DNA of 64,000 bases from Azorinus chamasolen (lineage: Eukaryota; Mollusca; Bivalvia; Cardiida; Solecurtidae): positions 32,676,853 to 32,740,852 of the forward strand of contig OY755241.1 in assembly GCA_963576725.1 (NCBI GenBank), given 5' to 3'. The notes under the pieces are model-generated. The model was not told the origin of the DNA. It did not search any database and was given only the letters and a program-made list of their open reading frames with translations. Of the stretch, positions 18,264 to 30,640 are shown piece after piece. Each line of letters starts with the position of its first letter. Positions within the stretch are counted from its first letter, which is position 1. Made by a program: the position numbers and the translations under genes.

Positions 18264-18272
18264 GTTTATATA
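18264..18272 (-). promoter_or_regulatory. TATA-like element of gene pair 2
   Basis: Minus strand TATATAAAC about 30 bases upstream of the ATG at 18236, implying a very short leader if used. Confidence 0.35.
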
Positions 18273-18474
18273 CATAGAGAATCTATTCAAAATGACCGAA
18301 AATATTCATGATTGTGCGTGTAAAAATATGTGGCGAACTAAAATAAGGGGGTAACTTTAACCTGAATCCGACCGAGGAAATCTTAAGCTTATCTTATTTC
18401 ATATTTCACCGCCTCATTCATTCATTAGATGACATAGGGTTGATTTAAATTGCGCGTTGATTTAAATTGCGCGA

Positions 18475-18905
18475 GAATTCCTGGATGATACTAATATTGA
18501 CCGCTTCAGCGCTCAGTTGCGCCAAATGTTTTAAAATGACCGCGTGACCTATCATTAGTGGGGTCTAAGTAGATAATCCGTTGCAGAGAATTTGGAGGGA
18601 ACTCACATGGTTTATAATACTGATTGAGCGTCAAATATTTTTAAAATGACAGCCGAACTTATCATTACAGGAGTCTTAGTAGATAAGCTGTTGCATGGCA
18701 GTAGAATTTTGGAGGGAACTCACCTGGATGTTAGTACTAACCGCTTCTCCACTCAATTGCGCCAAATATTTTTAAAATGACCGCGTGACCTATCATTAGA
18801 GGAGTCTTAGTAGATAAGCTGTTGCAGAGAATTTGGAGGGAACTCACCTGGATGATAGTACGGTTTGCTTTTCCGCTCAATTGCGCCGGATATTCTAAAA
18901 TGACC
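18475..18905. repeat. ~120-bp tandem repeat, about 3.3 copies
   Basis: GGAGGGAACTCAC recurs at about 18594, 18711 and 18834. TATCATTA, AGTAGATAA and AAAATGACCGCG or its variants recur in phase. Copies are diverged. The overlapping minus-strand frames are by-products. Confidence 0.7.
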
Positions 18906-19027
18906 GCGATACCCACGCGGGAACAATGTTGAACTAATATCATCACTGAGCCCACCTGGGAAGCGCGCAAAGGTTACAGGCACGAGAAAATAGTATTTCT
19001 CGCGCGAGATCACCTCAGTGACCTTGA

Positions 19028-19112
19028 TTAGGAACTGGAACCGCCAGAACCACCTCCACGAACCGTCATCTGTGGAGTGGAACTGCCGGAACCACCTCCA
19101 CGAACCGTCATC
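19028..19112. repeat. Tandem duplication of a ~41-bp unit
   Basis: GAACCACCTCCACGAACCGT occurs twice about 41 bases apart with related flanks (GGAACCGCCA / GGAACTGCCG). Confidence 0.7.
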
Positions 19113-19284
19113 TTGTTTATTAATGTTGCTTAGTCCTGAGAATAAAGTGGATGAAACTGATCATGCTACGCACGTATCCTTATCTGTTACTCAGAATTTT
19201 CCTTATATGTTCATTGGTATCTGTAGTATCGGGTATCTCAAGGAAACAAAATATTAAAGTAATTCAAAATAAAGAATATACCAT

Positions 19285-20607
19285 AACAAGAGGGCCAAAA
19301 TGGCCCTGACATCACTCACCAGACAATCAGAGAAGATTTTCAAAGTTTTCACTATATGTTTCTATTGAAAACTTAACACCCCAGGGGCGGTGCCAATTTT
19401 GACCCCAGGGACACAATTTATATAACTTTTATAGAGGACCTGAACACGATGCTGAAAGAATGTAGTGAAAGAATGGATAGAGCATAAACCACTGGAACTT
19501 GTATTAATTCTTTGGATGCTAGAGGCGGATTCTCCCACCACTAATGACCTATGCAAACAGTTTAGATCCAGATCAGGCCCCACATAATATGGGGCCTGAT
19601 CTGATATCCAGTGTTTGTAAATGATACTGAACTTCTGAAAAACTTAGAAAAGAAAGTGTGTAGTGGGATTCTCCCACCACTAATGACCTATGCAAACAGT
19701 TTGGATTCACATCAGGGCCAACATAATATTATGTGGGGCCTGATCTGATATCCAAACTGTTTGTCAATGAGACTGAACGTCTGAAAAACTTAGAAAGTGT
19801 GTGCTTAATGCAGGGCATAGGTATGAAAACAAGCTGTAAGAATGTTCTGCATATTGAGAATTATCCAGTTTTCTCAATCTTAAATGAGTGTGTTATTTGT
19901 CTAAACACAATTTCTACTCTACTGATCAGGCTAAGGGTGATTATATAAGAACTGGCTGGTCTCAGCTCTGCAGGCTGATATTTAGGAGAAACCTTTAGAC
20001 TGTAGTTTCTGATGTGAGGTCTATACACACAGGGCAGGGCCAATTTTAACCCCAGAACTATGATACTTATAAAACTCATAAAGTTATGCTAAGTAAATCT
20101 ATACACCAAATATCTAAGCTCTGGGACATGTAGTTTCTGACAAGAATGATTTTAAAGTTTTTCCTATGCATAACTAGTGATCCCATGGGCTGTTTAAGCA
20201 GTCAGCTACAAAAAACTGGCAATCCCTGGGATGGGACCAATTTTGACCCTAGGGGCATAATTTATATAACTTTTGTAGAAGTCCTGAAGTTTAAGCTATG
20301 TGCCAAGTATGAAAGCTGAGGACCTTCTAGTTTTAGAGGAGATGATGTTCAAAGTTTTCACTATATGTTTCTATTGAAAACTGAAAACCCCATGGGCAGG
20401 GCCAATTTTGACCCCAGGGGTATAATTTATATAACTTTTGTAGAGGACCTACAGATGATGCTATGTGCCAAAGATGAAAGCTGAGAACCCTGTAGATTCA
20501 AAGAAGAACTTTAAAGGTTCAAATTGTTGACGACGAACGTCGCACGCCGACGGACATCAGGCGATCACAAAAGCTCACCCTGAGCACTTTGTGCTCTGGT
20601 GAGCTAA
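19285..20607. mobile_element. Composite non-autonomous tandem-core element
   Basis: Left end AACAAGAGGGCCAAAATGGC (hairpin terminus also at 29285). Right end GTGCTCTGGTGAGCTAA (as at 332 and 29285). The interior holds GACCCCAGGG cores and, at 19500-19790, a duplicated segment with AATGACCTATGCAAACAGTT. The mismatched ends suggest two fused or nested elements. Confidence 0.65.
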
Positions 20608-20632
20608 AAATGTAATTCTGAAATAATATTTG

Positions 20633-20745
20633 CGGGGCCGACTTGACCCAGGCCGGGTTGACCCGGCCGACTTGATCCGAGGCCGACTTGACTCAGGGGC
20701 CGAGTTTACCAGAGGCCGAGTTGACCCGGGACCCTCTTGGGGCGA
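20633..20745. repeat. GC-rich minisatellite GGCCGACTTGACCC
   Basis: Six degenerate copies of GGCCGA(C/G)TTGA(C/T)C with spacing 15-25, in an otherwise AT-rich area. Confidence 0.75.
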
Positions 20746-20749
20746 TCAA

Positions 20750-21860
20750 TAAAGACATCACATCCAATAGTTGTCAAGTTATAGTACGTACAAAGATGTG
20801 GCTAACAGACGGACGAACGCCATACCCATAATACGACCGAATTACCTTCGGGCTTGTAATTATTATTAGAAGTCTTAAACTAGAACGGGGAAATTATGAC
20901 TTTCACGAAAGTGACACACTTATAAAATGTCGGTGTATAATATTCTCCATAGATTGCAACAGAAAACGCACCGGTTACGCTGTAGCGTAAAAAAATCTGC
21001 AAGTTCCGGTTTCCGGTCAGAATTGTAATTTTTACGCTGCTGCTGTAAAAAGTGCAAGCCGTAAAATGTGCAAGTCTATTTTATAGGCACACGGAATGTA
21101 AACATTGAAATGTATAATTGAGAAAACAAAACGAATCTATGCGATATGAACATTTCGCCAAACATTTCCATGTATATGTCTCCTATTTAGCTTAGTTTTT
21201 TTATATATATATATAAAACAATGATTTTGGAGGGCAGAACCTTTGACCAGGAACAGAAAACGTTTACTGTGAATATTGAAGAAAAAAATAATTCGGCAGT
21301 TCAAAATAATCTTTTATACATACCCTGAAACAATTAAATATTTTTATCCTCATCTATTAATCCCCAAACAATCCAGTGTTCCCCCACCACCCGCATAACA
21401 AAAACAAAAATGGCTGGCCAGAAAAACCTCACCTGCTTATCGAACCTTTATTTTAGAAACTGTTTACTGTAACATAATACTCATAGTCACGTTATTTCAT
21501 CATGGGCACGCGACCTTTGCATAAGCTGAAGGGGTCAGAGCTGTCAAACATTTTTAATGTGGTACACTTTTCAACGGGGGTGAGAATTTTCCGCGGATTT
21601 CGTTTGTCTCAGGGCCGTTTTTGAGATCGATGTAAATCCGATGAGAAATTTGGAGGGGGGGGGGGGGTATGGCGATTAATTCAGGAAATTATTTATTTGC
21701 CGATATATTCTATCACTATTCCAAGTAAATCTGCGTTAATAACGTTTATATCACGTTAACAGCGAGATTTCGGTTCAGCTAATCGAATGACGAGACTCTT
21801 GTCCTACAGCCAATCAAAACGCTCGTATTATGCAATGTTCGTTCAACATTTCCAAGATGG
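20750..21860. other. No recognised gene
   Basis: AT-rich, with a G-run at 21654-21666 and a (TA)n at 21200. Nothing further supported. Confidence 0.35.
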
Positions 21861-21896
21861 GGTCCGTGATATGAAATTCTGTATCTGTACTGTATA

Positions 21897-22172
21897 GGCA
21901 GAGATTACGATAACAGTGTGGAAAATAAGTTCTACCCAAGATGGCTAGAGAAAGAAATTACGTTGACATTTGGTAAAGGAACAAGAAAAGTGATAATTGG
22001 CGACAATTTCGTGAAACTGAAAGTAAACCTTCACGGACGAGGGGACCTTGTGTAATACTGTAAACTTTGTTCCAAACAAATGAATTACCGAAAACGCGAC
22101 TGCGTAGCATTCAAGAACCATCTGAATAGCATTAAACATGTCCAGTTATTGAAACAGCGGATTTCCAGTCAC
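21897..22172 (+). pseudogene. Exon-like fragment with a C2H2/U1-type zinc finger
   Basis: After an acceptor-like ACTGTATAG the frame reads FYPRWLEKEITLTFGKG, VIIGDNFVKLKVNLHGRGDL. It then has one in-frame TAA, then YCKLCSKQMNYRKRDC and AFKNHLNSIKHVQ (C-x2-C ... H-x5-H), ending at a donor CACAG/GTAAAA at 22172. The domain resembles zinc-finger modules of transposase-derived proteins. The internal stop marks it as decayed, or as two separate exons. No neighbouring exons found. Confidence 0.4.
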
Positions 22173-22179
22173 AGGTAAA

Positions 22180-22735
22180 AACCTGTAATGTCAAGTATTC
22201 ACCAGAAAGTTGTCTGTCAATAGCTATTCATAGGTAATGTTAAAGGAACTGGTCAAGATGTATCGATTCAGAAAAGTTATATTTTGTTTTTTAATAAACC
22301 AGTTTAATGAATTAGAAGATGGTTTAGTGACATAAAAAAGTAATGAGAATCGGTTTGAATGTGAACTTTGACTAGAAATTGTGACTGTAATGTGAACTTT
22401 GGTGAATTTTGTCTAGAAAGTTAACTGTTACAATACCATGCCAAATTTAAATCAAATTTTGTATCTTTATTTGTGATCACCGAGTTCCATTTGATTTCAT
22501 TTTTAAAACGTGTGAGTTTTAATTGCTTGTGTTTGACAAGAAATTAATCTGGCAATGTTGAATGGATCCAATAATAAACTGAATGTAAATTGTATGGACA
22601 TGTTCTACAACTGGTTTGTTTGAAACAGCTCATCATGTATGACATACAATTGTATAATACATATAATTGTATAAAAAAAACATGAATGACAGACCCAAGT
22701 GAAAATGCAGGAGAAGGCTCCTGAAGTGCTCAGGA
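22180..22735. other. No recognised gene
   Basis: AT-rich sequence; nothing supported. Confidence 0.3.
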
Positions 22736-22739
22736 AAGC

Positions 22740-22855
22740 TATATTTCATTTTGCGTCGGGGGGCTTTGCCCCCTGAACCCCCCCCCCCCCCCACATGGGC
22801 GCTGCCCATGTCCCGCAAGGGGCCTAGGCAGCCCCCTTGACCCCTGCCAATTTTC
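22740..22855. repeat. GC-rich palindromic repeat
   Basis: GGGGGGCTTTGCCCCC, a C-run, CATGGGCGCTGCCCATG and GGGGCCTAGGCAGCCCC form successive hairpins. Typical of a short interspersed element end; no coding. Confidence 0.6.
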
Positions 22856-22859
22856 CTCT

Positions 22860-23845
22860 TTTTTCACAGCCATTCTCACCCCTGTTCAATTCATGTTGAT
22901 ATTCTATAACGTAGTTTTCTCATGTATAGCATAGTTGAACGGAAAATAAACTGTATTGACCTGTTTATGACGTATATTTCGTTTTTAAAGCTAAGAGGCG
23001 TTGTTTACAGACAAAGCAACGGTACTCATGGTTTTATGACGTAGTGTGCACTTGTACATGCGTAAAAACACAAAAACTGAAAGGTTCGATAAACAGGTGA
23101 GGTTCGATAGAAGGTGAGTATACGATATATTGATCAGTGTGTAGACGGTCGAGGAAACACATAAAAAAGTAAAGATGCTAACTTTTCCCTATCATTCTTG
23201 ATATATTTGTTTATGTGATTTAATTCTACGGATACTAGCTGTTTTACATCTGTACCAAATAAAAATGTCCGTTGCAGGTTTTCTTGTTAATGGTGTGTAA
23301 ACTACCCGATAAACTGTAAAAGACAGCGATGTAGTGTTGCTGCGTTGTATCTGCTTATGGGCTGTCTAAGCGGCCAGCCTTTTCAAAGAATGGGATAGTG
23401 ATTTCCTTTATGTTTGCACGTGATTTGAAAATTCTCTAGTAAAATCAACAAAGACACAGGCATTCCTTTATAGTTATTGCCATTTCCTCGAAACTAACAG
23501 CGCTTGCATATACAATACTGGAACTTTGAAATTTCGTTCCAAACGAGGGGCTGAAACATAAAAGCAGTAACCATAACTTACTTTAGTGTGAGAGTGTCAT
23601 ATTCCAAAAAGAATGGAGCACATATTGCTTGTTGCATACTCTGCCGGCTTTATGGTTAATTTTCTTGAATTCAACTCCACTTATCAAATTTATAATTACC
23701 TGTTCTAAGGAAATTCACTTATAAATGAGATCCAATTAAATCCTGACAAGTAAATGACAAACAACGTAATGTAGCTAATAGAAACAAACTGTGACAAACA
23801 ACTTATCAACCACAAAACAAATCGAGAGTATACTGTTCGCAGTGT
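22860..23845. other. No recognised gene
   Basis: Unique-looking AT-rich sequence; nothing supported on either strand. Confidence 0.3.
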
Positions 23846-23849
23846 GGCC

Positions 23850-24790
23850 ATAATTGAAGATGATGATGAGAACTCATTGTGCCCACAGAACTGATTAAAT
23901 CTTTGTTATTCTGTTGAATATGAGTTAGCTGTAGGTAGAGATTTATGTTTCAATATACATACCCTCTGAGATGGCAGTATTTGAAATGTAGAGGCCTGAC
24001 TTGCCCTTTTTTCGGATACAAATATCACATTTCTACTATAATATGTGCTATGAGAACCCCTTGTGCCCACAGAACTGATTAAATCTTTGTTATCCTGTTG
24101 AATATGAATTAGCTGTAGGTAGAGATTTGTGTTAAAATAGATTTCACCCTCTGAAATGGCAATATTTGAAATATAGAGGCTTGACTTGCTTTTTTTACGG
24201 ATACAAATATCACATTTCTACTATAAAATGTGCTATGAGAACCCCTTGTGCTCACAGAACTGATTAAATATTTTTTATCCAGTGGAATATGAATTACTTT
24301 ATTAATTAGCTGTAGGTAGATTTGTTTCAATAGAGTTCACCCTCAGACATTTGACATACAGAGGCATGAGAGGCAATTTTTACAGGTAGAATATGTATAA
24401 CATATCTACTATAATATTTTTTTATGTGCTATGATGACCTATTATTTTCTCTAAACTTAATAAATTTTAGATATTCTGTTGACTATGATTGAGCTGTAGG
24501 TTGAGGTTAATGTTTCAAATAGATTTTACCATCTGAAATGGAAATATTTGGGATATTAAGGGTAGACTTACATTTTTTACGGGTAGAAATATCACATTTC
24601 CGCTACAATATGGGCTATGATGACTAATCTTTTCTCTAAACCAAATAAATCTTTGATATTCTGTTGAAGATTAGTGAGCTGTATTTAGAGGTTGATGTTT
24701 CAATAGATTTCACCATCTGAAATGGCAGTATTTGGAATATTAAGAGTAGACTTGCATATGAGTGAGCTGTAAGTAGAGGTTGTTTTTTCA
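23850..24790. repeat. ~186-bp tandem repeat, five copies
   Basis: GAGAACCCCTTGTGC-CACAGAACTG at 23867, 24051 and 24237, then diverged forms at 24433 and 24619. The spacing is 184-196. Each copy contains GAGCTGTAGGTAGAG or similar and ATCACATTTCTACTATAA. The array ends at the 5' truncation of the non-LTR element. Confidence 0.85.
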
Positions 24791-24804
24791 TAGTCTTTTA
24801 CCTA

Positions 24805-27588
24805 TTAAAACTAATTTACAAGTTGTTACTGTCAGTGTCACCCTTCATAAGGTCATTACATTTTGTTCTATTTATATTCCGCCAAGGACAACAGTTGACA
24901 AGAAAGAACTTGACTCCCTTATTGAACAATAGCCTGCCCCATTTATATTGTTAGGGGATTTTAATAGCCATAATCCTCTATGGGGATCTACAAATACTAA
25001 TGCTTTAGGTAAAATTGTTGAGGACTTTGTTGGTGAGCATGATTTGTGCATGTTCAACAATAAGTCCCCAACCTATCTTCACCCAGCATCAGGAACTTTT
25101 ACTTGCATTGATCTTTCTATTTGTTACCCAACCATTTACTTAGGTCGTCACCAACTTTCCAATCATAATCTAAAGTGACCACTTTCCAATATTTCTAAAC
25201 CATATTGCTTCTCGAGTCGAGGAGTGTGTTCCTCGCTGGAAACTCAAGAAAGCAAATTGGGAAAAGTTTGAAATATTGTGTAGGGAAAAGATTAGATCAG
25301 ATGTATTTGAAAATAGTGATGACCCCATTGAAACATTTACATCCATTTTATATTCAGTGGCAGAAGAATGCATTCCAAAGTCCTCATCAAACCCAAAGAA
25401 ACCTCCTAAACCATGGTATGATGATGAATGTAAGGACGCTATTAGAAAGCGTAAAGCAGCTCTTAGAAAATTTAAATTCAGTCCTACTCAGGAAAATTTA
25501 AATCATTTTAGAGTATTTAGGGCTAAAGCTCGCCGTACTATCAAGACTTAAATCGCAGTCTTGGAAGAGAAGTATGTTTCTAAATTAAATTGTCGCTCAT
25601 CAGTAAAGAAGGTATGGGATATGGTGCGTAAAATAAGTGGTAAAGGTAAATCCTCTTTTGGACATTTAAATGCAGATGATAAAATAATAACAGATGTAAA
25701 AGATATAGCCAATTCCTTAGCTAATGCTTTTGCTAAAAACTCTTCATCAGCTAAGTCTACTCCTGAATTTAGACACATTAAAAAGAGTAAAGAAAAGGAA
25801 AAACTTAATTTTACGTCTCATAACACTGAAAGCTACAATTTACCTTTTACTGAGAGAGAATTGTTTGATTCTCTTAATAAATCGCACGATACAGCTGTTG
25901 GACCTGATGACATTCATTATCAATTTAAGCACTTGCCCTCAAATTGTATGCATGTTCTTTTAGATATTTTTAACCATATATGGTCAAGTGGTAAATTGCC
26001 CAAGTTTTGGAAACAGGCAACAGTTCTTCCTGTTCCAAAACCAGGGAAAGATAACACAGATCCAAATAATTATCGTCCTATAGCCTTGACGAGCTGCGTA
26101 TGTAAAACTTTAGAGCGCATGATTAACGCAAGACTTGTTTGGTATCTTGAATCCAATAACCTCATTATGGAGTATCAAAGTGGATTCAGGAGTCAAAGAA
26201 GTACAAATGATCGTTTAGTTAGGTTGGAAACATTTATTCGCGAAGCTTTCATCAAGAAGGAGCATTTAGTTGCTGTCTTCTTTGATCTTGAGAAAGCTTA
26301 CGATACAACTTGGAAGTATGGCATAATGAAAGACCTTCATGAATCAGGACTTAAAGGTCGACTTCCAGTTTTTATTGAAAACTTTTTAAATGATTGGGAA
26401 TTTCAAGTCCGCGTTGGAACTACTCTTTCTGATATGCAAAAACAGGAAATGGGTGTTCCACAAGGAAGTATTTTGTCAGTTACTCTATTTAATGTTAAAA
26501 TTAATAATGTTGTTCTAATGACACGGATTGTTCATTGTATGTTGATGACTTTTTAATATGTTACCGTTCTAAACACATGCGTACTGTTGAACGTCAACTT
26601 CAACAGTCCATTGATAAAGCTCAAAAATGGGCTACTGAAAACGGTTTTAGATTTTCAAAGTCTAAAACAAATTGTGTACATAACAGTCCATTGATAAAGC
26701 TCAAAAATGGGCTACTGAAAACTGTTTTAGATTTTCAAAGTCTAAAACAAATTGTGTACATTTCTGTCAACTGAGAAAACTCCACAATGATCCGGAGTTG
26801 CACTTGAATGGTGATCCCATTCCTGTTGTAGACCAGGCGAAATTTCTCGGTGTCATTGTTGACAAAAAACTTGCCTTTATACCTCATTAAATATTTAAAG
26901 GCTAAATGCCAGAAAACACTGAAATTGCTTCGCGTTCTTGCACATACCGAATGGGGTGCAGATCGCAATGTAATGCTCAAATTGTATCGAAGTTTAGTGA
27001 GGTCCAAACTGGATTATGGTAGTGTTGTATATGGCTCTGCAAGGAAATCATACTTGCAGATGCTTGATCCAGTTCATCACCAAGGGTTACGTTTAGCATT
27101 GGGTGCCTTTAGGACATCCCCTGCTAAAAGTTTATATGTTGAGGCGAATGAGCCATCACTTTACTCTCGTCGAGAAAAACTATCCATGCAGTATACCTCT
27201 AAATTGGCTTCAAACCCATCAAATCCCGCTCATAAAAATGTTTTTAGACCTAAATATCAACGTTTATTTGAATCTAAGGAAAAGGTAATTCCATCTTTCG
27301 GAATACGTATGAAAAACTGTTTTCAAAGTAGTGATATAGATTTGTCTTTAGTTGAAAAGACTAAAGCTGAATCTATACCACCTTGGACTATTAAACCACC
27401 AAAAGTTATTTTTGAACTAACACGGCATAAAAAGTCTGAAACAAGCTCGCTTGAATTCAGTTCTTTTTTAAATGAAATAATTTCAAGATTTGAAGATTAT
27501 GAACAAGTTAATACTGATGGTTCAAAAGATGATGAGAGAGTCGCAGCTGCCTTTGTGGCTGATGACACAGAGACAAAATTTCGGCTTT
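24805..27588 (+). mobile_element. Non-LTR retrotransposon copy 1 (I/Nimb-like), broken
   Basis: 5'-truncated. The partial APE endonuclease has IYIPPRTTVD, LLGDFNSHNPLWGS and SDHFP, but is interrupted by a stop at the position before PAPFILLGDFN and by a shift near 25170. RT runs 25561-26760 with AVGPDDIHYQF, NYRPIALTSC, FFDLEKAYDTTW and VDDFLICYR. Frameshifts occur at about 26510 and at an 80-bp internal duplication (26602-26681 / 26682-26761). The thumb region runs to about 27590, where similarity to copy 3 stops at the start of RNase H and an AGCTCACC repeat begins. Inactive. The encoded enzyme would nick DNA and reverse-transcribe its own RNA at the target. Confidence 0.88.
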
Positions 27589-27599
27589 TATGTTGTTTT

Positions 27600-29285
27600 T
27601 AGCTCACCTGGCACAAAGTGCCAAGGTGAGCTATTGGGATGATCCTATTTTCGGCGTCCGTCGTCGTGCGTACGTGCGGGCGTCAACAATTTACTTAAAC
27701 ATCTTCTCTGGAACTACAAAGCCAAGAGCTTTGATATTTGGTATGTAGTATGATGTAATGGTCCTCTACAAAGATTGTTCAAATTATGTCCCCCGGGCCA
27801 AAAATGGCCCCGCCCCAGGGCTTATCAGTTTTTCATAGGAAACTCTTCTCTGAAACTGTAAGGCATAGACCTTTGATATTTGGTATGTAGCATCATCTAA
27901 TGGTCCTCTACTAAGATTGTTCAAATTATGACCCCTGGGCCAAAAATGGCCCCGCCCCGGGGCTTATCAGTTTTTCATAGGAAAATCTTTAAAAAAAATC
28001 TTCTTCTCTGAAACTGTAAGGCATAGACATTTGGTATGTAGCATCATCTAATGGTCCTCTACTAAGATTGTTCAAATTATGACCCCAGGACAAAAATGGC
28101 CCCGCCCCGGGGCTTATCAGTTTTTCATAGGAAAATCTTTAAAAAATCTTCTTCTCTGAAACTGTAAGGCATAGACCTTTGATATTTGGTATGTAGCATT
28201 ATTTAATCGTCCTCTACTAAGATTAATCAACATATGACCCCCGGACCAAAAATGGCCCCGCCCAAGGGCTTATCAGTTTTTCATAGGAAAATCTTTAAAA
28301 ATCTTCTCCAGAACTGTTAGGTCTAGGCCCTTGATATTTGGTATGTAGCATCATCTAATGGTTTTCTACCAAGATTATTCAAATTATTACCCCTGGGTCA
28401 AAAATGGCCCCGCCCTGGGGCTTATCAGTTTTTCATATGAAAAGCTTTAAGAATCTTCTTCTCCAAAACTGTAAGGCAGACCTTTAATATTTGGTATGTA
28501 GCGCTATCAAATAGTTTTCTACCAAGATTGTTCAAATTATGTCCCCTGGGTTGAAAACTTCCCCGCCCAGGGGCATATCAGTTTTTTATAGGAAAGTTTT
28601 TAAAAATCTTCTCTTAAAAATCTTTAAAAGTCTTCTCTGAACCTGTAAGGCATAGACCTTAGGTATTTGGTATGTTGCATTATCTAATAGTCCTCTACCA
28701 AGATTTTCAAATTATGAACCCCGGATCAAAATTGACCCCGCCCTGGGGCTTAACAGTTTTTCATAGGAAAATCTTTAAGGTCTAGACTTTTTATATTTAG
28801 TATGTAGCATGCTGCTCTGTGCCAAATATGAAAGCCTTTCAGTTTCAGAGGAGAAGATTTTCAAAGATTTCATTATTTGTTTTTATTGAAAACTGCCCAC
28901 CCCTGGGGCGGGGCCAATTTTGACCCCAGGGTCATAATTTATATAACTTTTGTAGAGGACCTGAACATGATGCTATGTGCCAAATATGAAAGCTAATAAC
29001 CTTCTGGTTTCAGAGAAGAAGATTTTCAAAGTTTTACTATATGTTTCTATTGAAAACTTCCCACCCCTGGGGCGGGGCCAATTTTGTCCCCAGGGGCATA
29101 ATTTATATAACTTCTGTAGAGGACCTATAGGTGATGCTATGTACCAAAGATGAAAGCTGAGAACCCTGTAGATTCAGAGGAGAAGATTTTTAAAGGTTCA
29201 AATTGTTGACGCCCGACGACGCACGCCGACGGACATCTGGCGATCACAAAAGCTCACCCTGAGCACTTTGTGCTCTGGTGAGCTA
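27600..29285. mobile_element. Tandem-core element with AGCTCACC palindromic termini
   Basis: Left end TTAGCTCACCTGGCACAAAG, and inverted right end CACTTTGTGCTCTGGTGAGC ending at 29285. Inside, about eight copies of a ~155-bp unit carry CTTTGATATTTGGTATGTAG, GGCCCCGCCCC and CAGTTTTTCATAGGAAAA. From 28850 the orientation of the core reverses. Non-autonomous. It truncates copy 1 of the non-LTR element. Confidence 0.75.
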
Positions 29286-30054
29286 ACAAGAGGGCCATGA
29301 TGGCCCTTAATCGCTCACCTGTTCGTAACAGATTAATGATTTCAATGACAGATTGCATAATTTGAAAAATCTTGGTAGAATTTCAAAGATTTCACTATTT
29401 GTGTCTATTGAAAACTGCCCATCCCTTGAGTGTTTCTTCTTCAAATTATCTACAAAAGTTATATAAATTATGCCCCAGGGGTGGGAAGTTTTCAATAGAA
29501 ACATATAGTAAACCTTTGAAATCAGAAATTTCTCAGCTTTCATATTTGGCACATAGCATCATGTTCAGGTCTTCTATAAAAGTTATATAAATTATGCCCC
29601 TGGGGTCAAAATTGGCCCCGCCCCAGGGATGGGCAGTTTTCAATAGACACAAATAGTGAAATCTTTGAAAATCTTCTTCTCTGAATCTGGAAAGTTCTCC
29701 GCTTTCATATTTGGCACATAGCATCATGTATAGGTCCTCTACAAAAGTTATATGAATTATGGCCCTGGAGTCAAAATTGGCCCCGCCCAAGGGGTGGGTA
29801 GTTTTCAGCAGAAACATATAGAGAAAACTTTGAAAATCTTCTCCTCTGAAACTGAAAGGTTCTCAGCTTTAATATTTGGCTCATAGCATCATGTTCAAGT
29901 CCTCTACAAAAGTTATATAAATTACGCCCCTGGGGTCAAAATTGGCCTGCCCCAGGGCCGGCTAGTTTTCTATAGAAACATATAGTGAAAACTTTGAAAA
30001 TTTTCTCCTGATTGTCTGGTGAGCGCTTCAGGGCCATTCTGGCCCTCTTGTTTT
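29285..30054. mobile_element. Tandem-core element with AACAAGAGGGCC termini
   Basis: Left terminus AACAAGAGGGCCATGATGGC and right terminus GGGCCATTCTGGCCCTCTTG are inverted repeats, each containing a hairpin. The interior has four ~155-bp units (TTTCATATTTGGCACATAGC). It shares its first bases with the right end of the preceding element. Confidence 0.75.
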
Positions 30055-30189
30055 TGTTTATCTTGACCCAAACTAATGATCTGGATCAAAACCCAAAACA
30101 GTTTTCTAAGATTAACTTAGAAATGTTATGCAAGCAAAAATGCAATTTAAAAAAAGCAACAAGAAACCACTTCAGCCAATCAAGGAAAA

Positions 30190-30640
30190 TGATCATCATC
30201 TACTTTTGATCTGGGTCCAAACCCAACTGATGTAAGTCATGGTTATGCTCAAGAAAACTGAAAACATGATTATGCAATGGCCCAACTGGTATAAATGGAA
30301 AAGTAGTAAAGTCAAGCAGGCAAAGCCACATGCAAGACGCAACCACCACCAAAACACCGATAGACAGCATGACACACACACACAAACACACACCCAAACG
30401 CACACACACACACGAAATGAACACAGAAAACACCAAAAGACACACAAGAACCAGGGACAAACGTTCCACAACATGAACAAACCACAAGCACAAAGACGCA
30501 AGGCAAACAAAAGGAAGGGTGACAAAGAGAGTACCGCCTTGGCACGGTCAGCAGCAAAAACACCACTGGGGGTTTAAACCGGTTTACGGACGTCCTAACC
30601 TCACACTTCTCTCAAAGTCACCCTAGCTTTACAAATATTG
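30190..30640 (-). mobile_element. Putative tRNA-derived SINE with CA microsatellite
   Basis: Minus strand contains a B-box-like GGTTTAAACCCCC at about 30568-30582 and CTGACCGTGCCAAGGCGGTA, matching the repeat at 33640-34150. It includes a (CA)n tract at 30373-30412. The long frames on both strands are produced by the CA tract. Confidence 0.4.

Noticed and set aside
30196..30577. Cys/Val-rich and His/Thr-rich ORFs
   Set aside because: Produced by the (CA)n/(GT)n tract in the SINE-like repeat.
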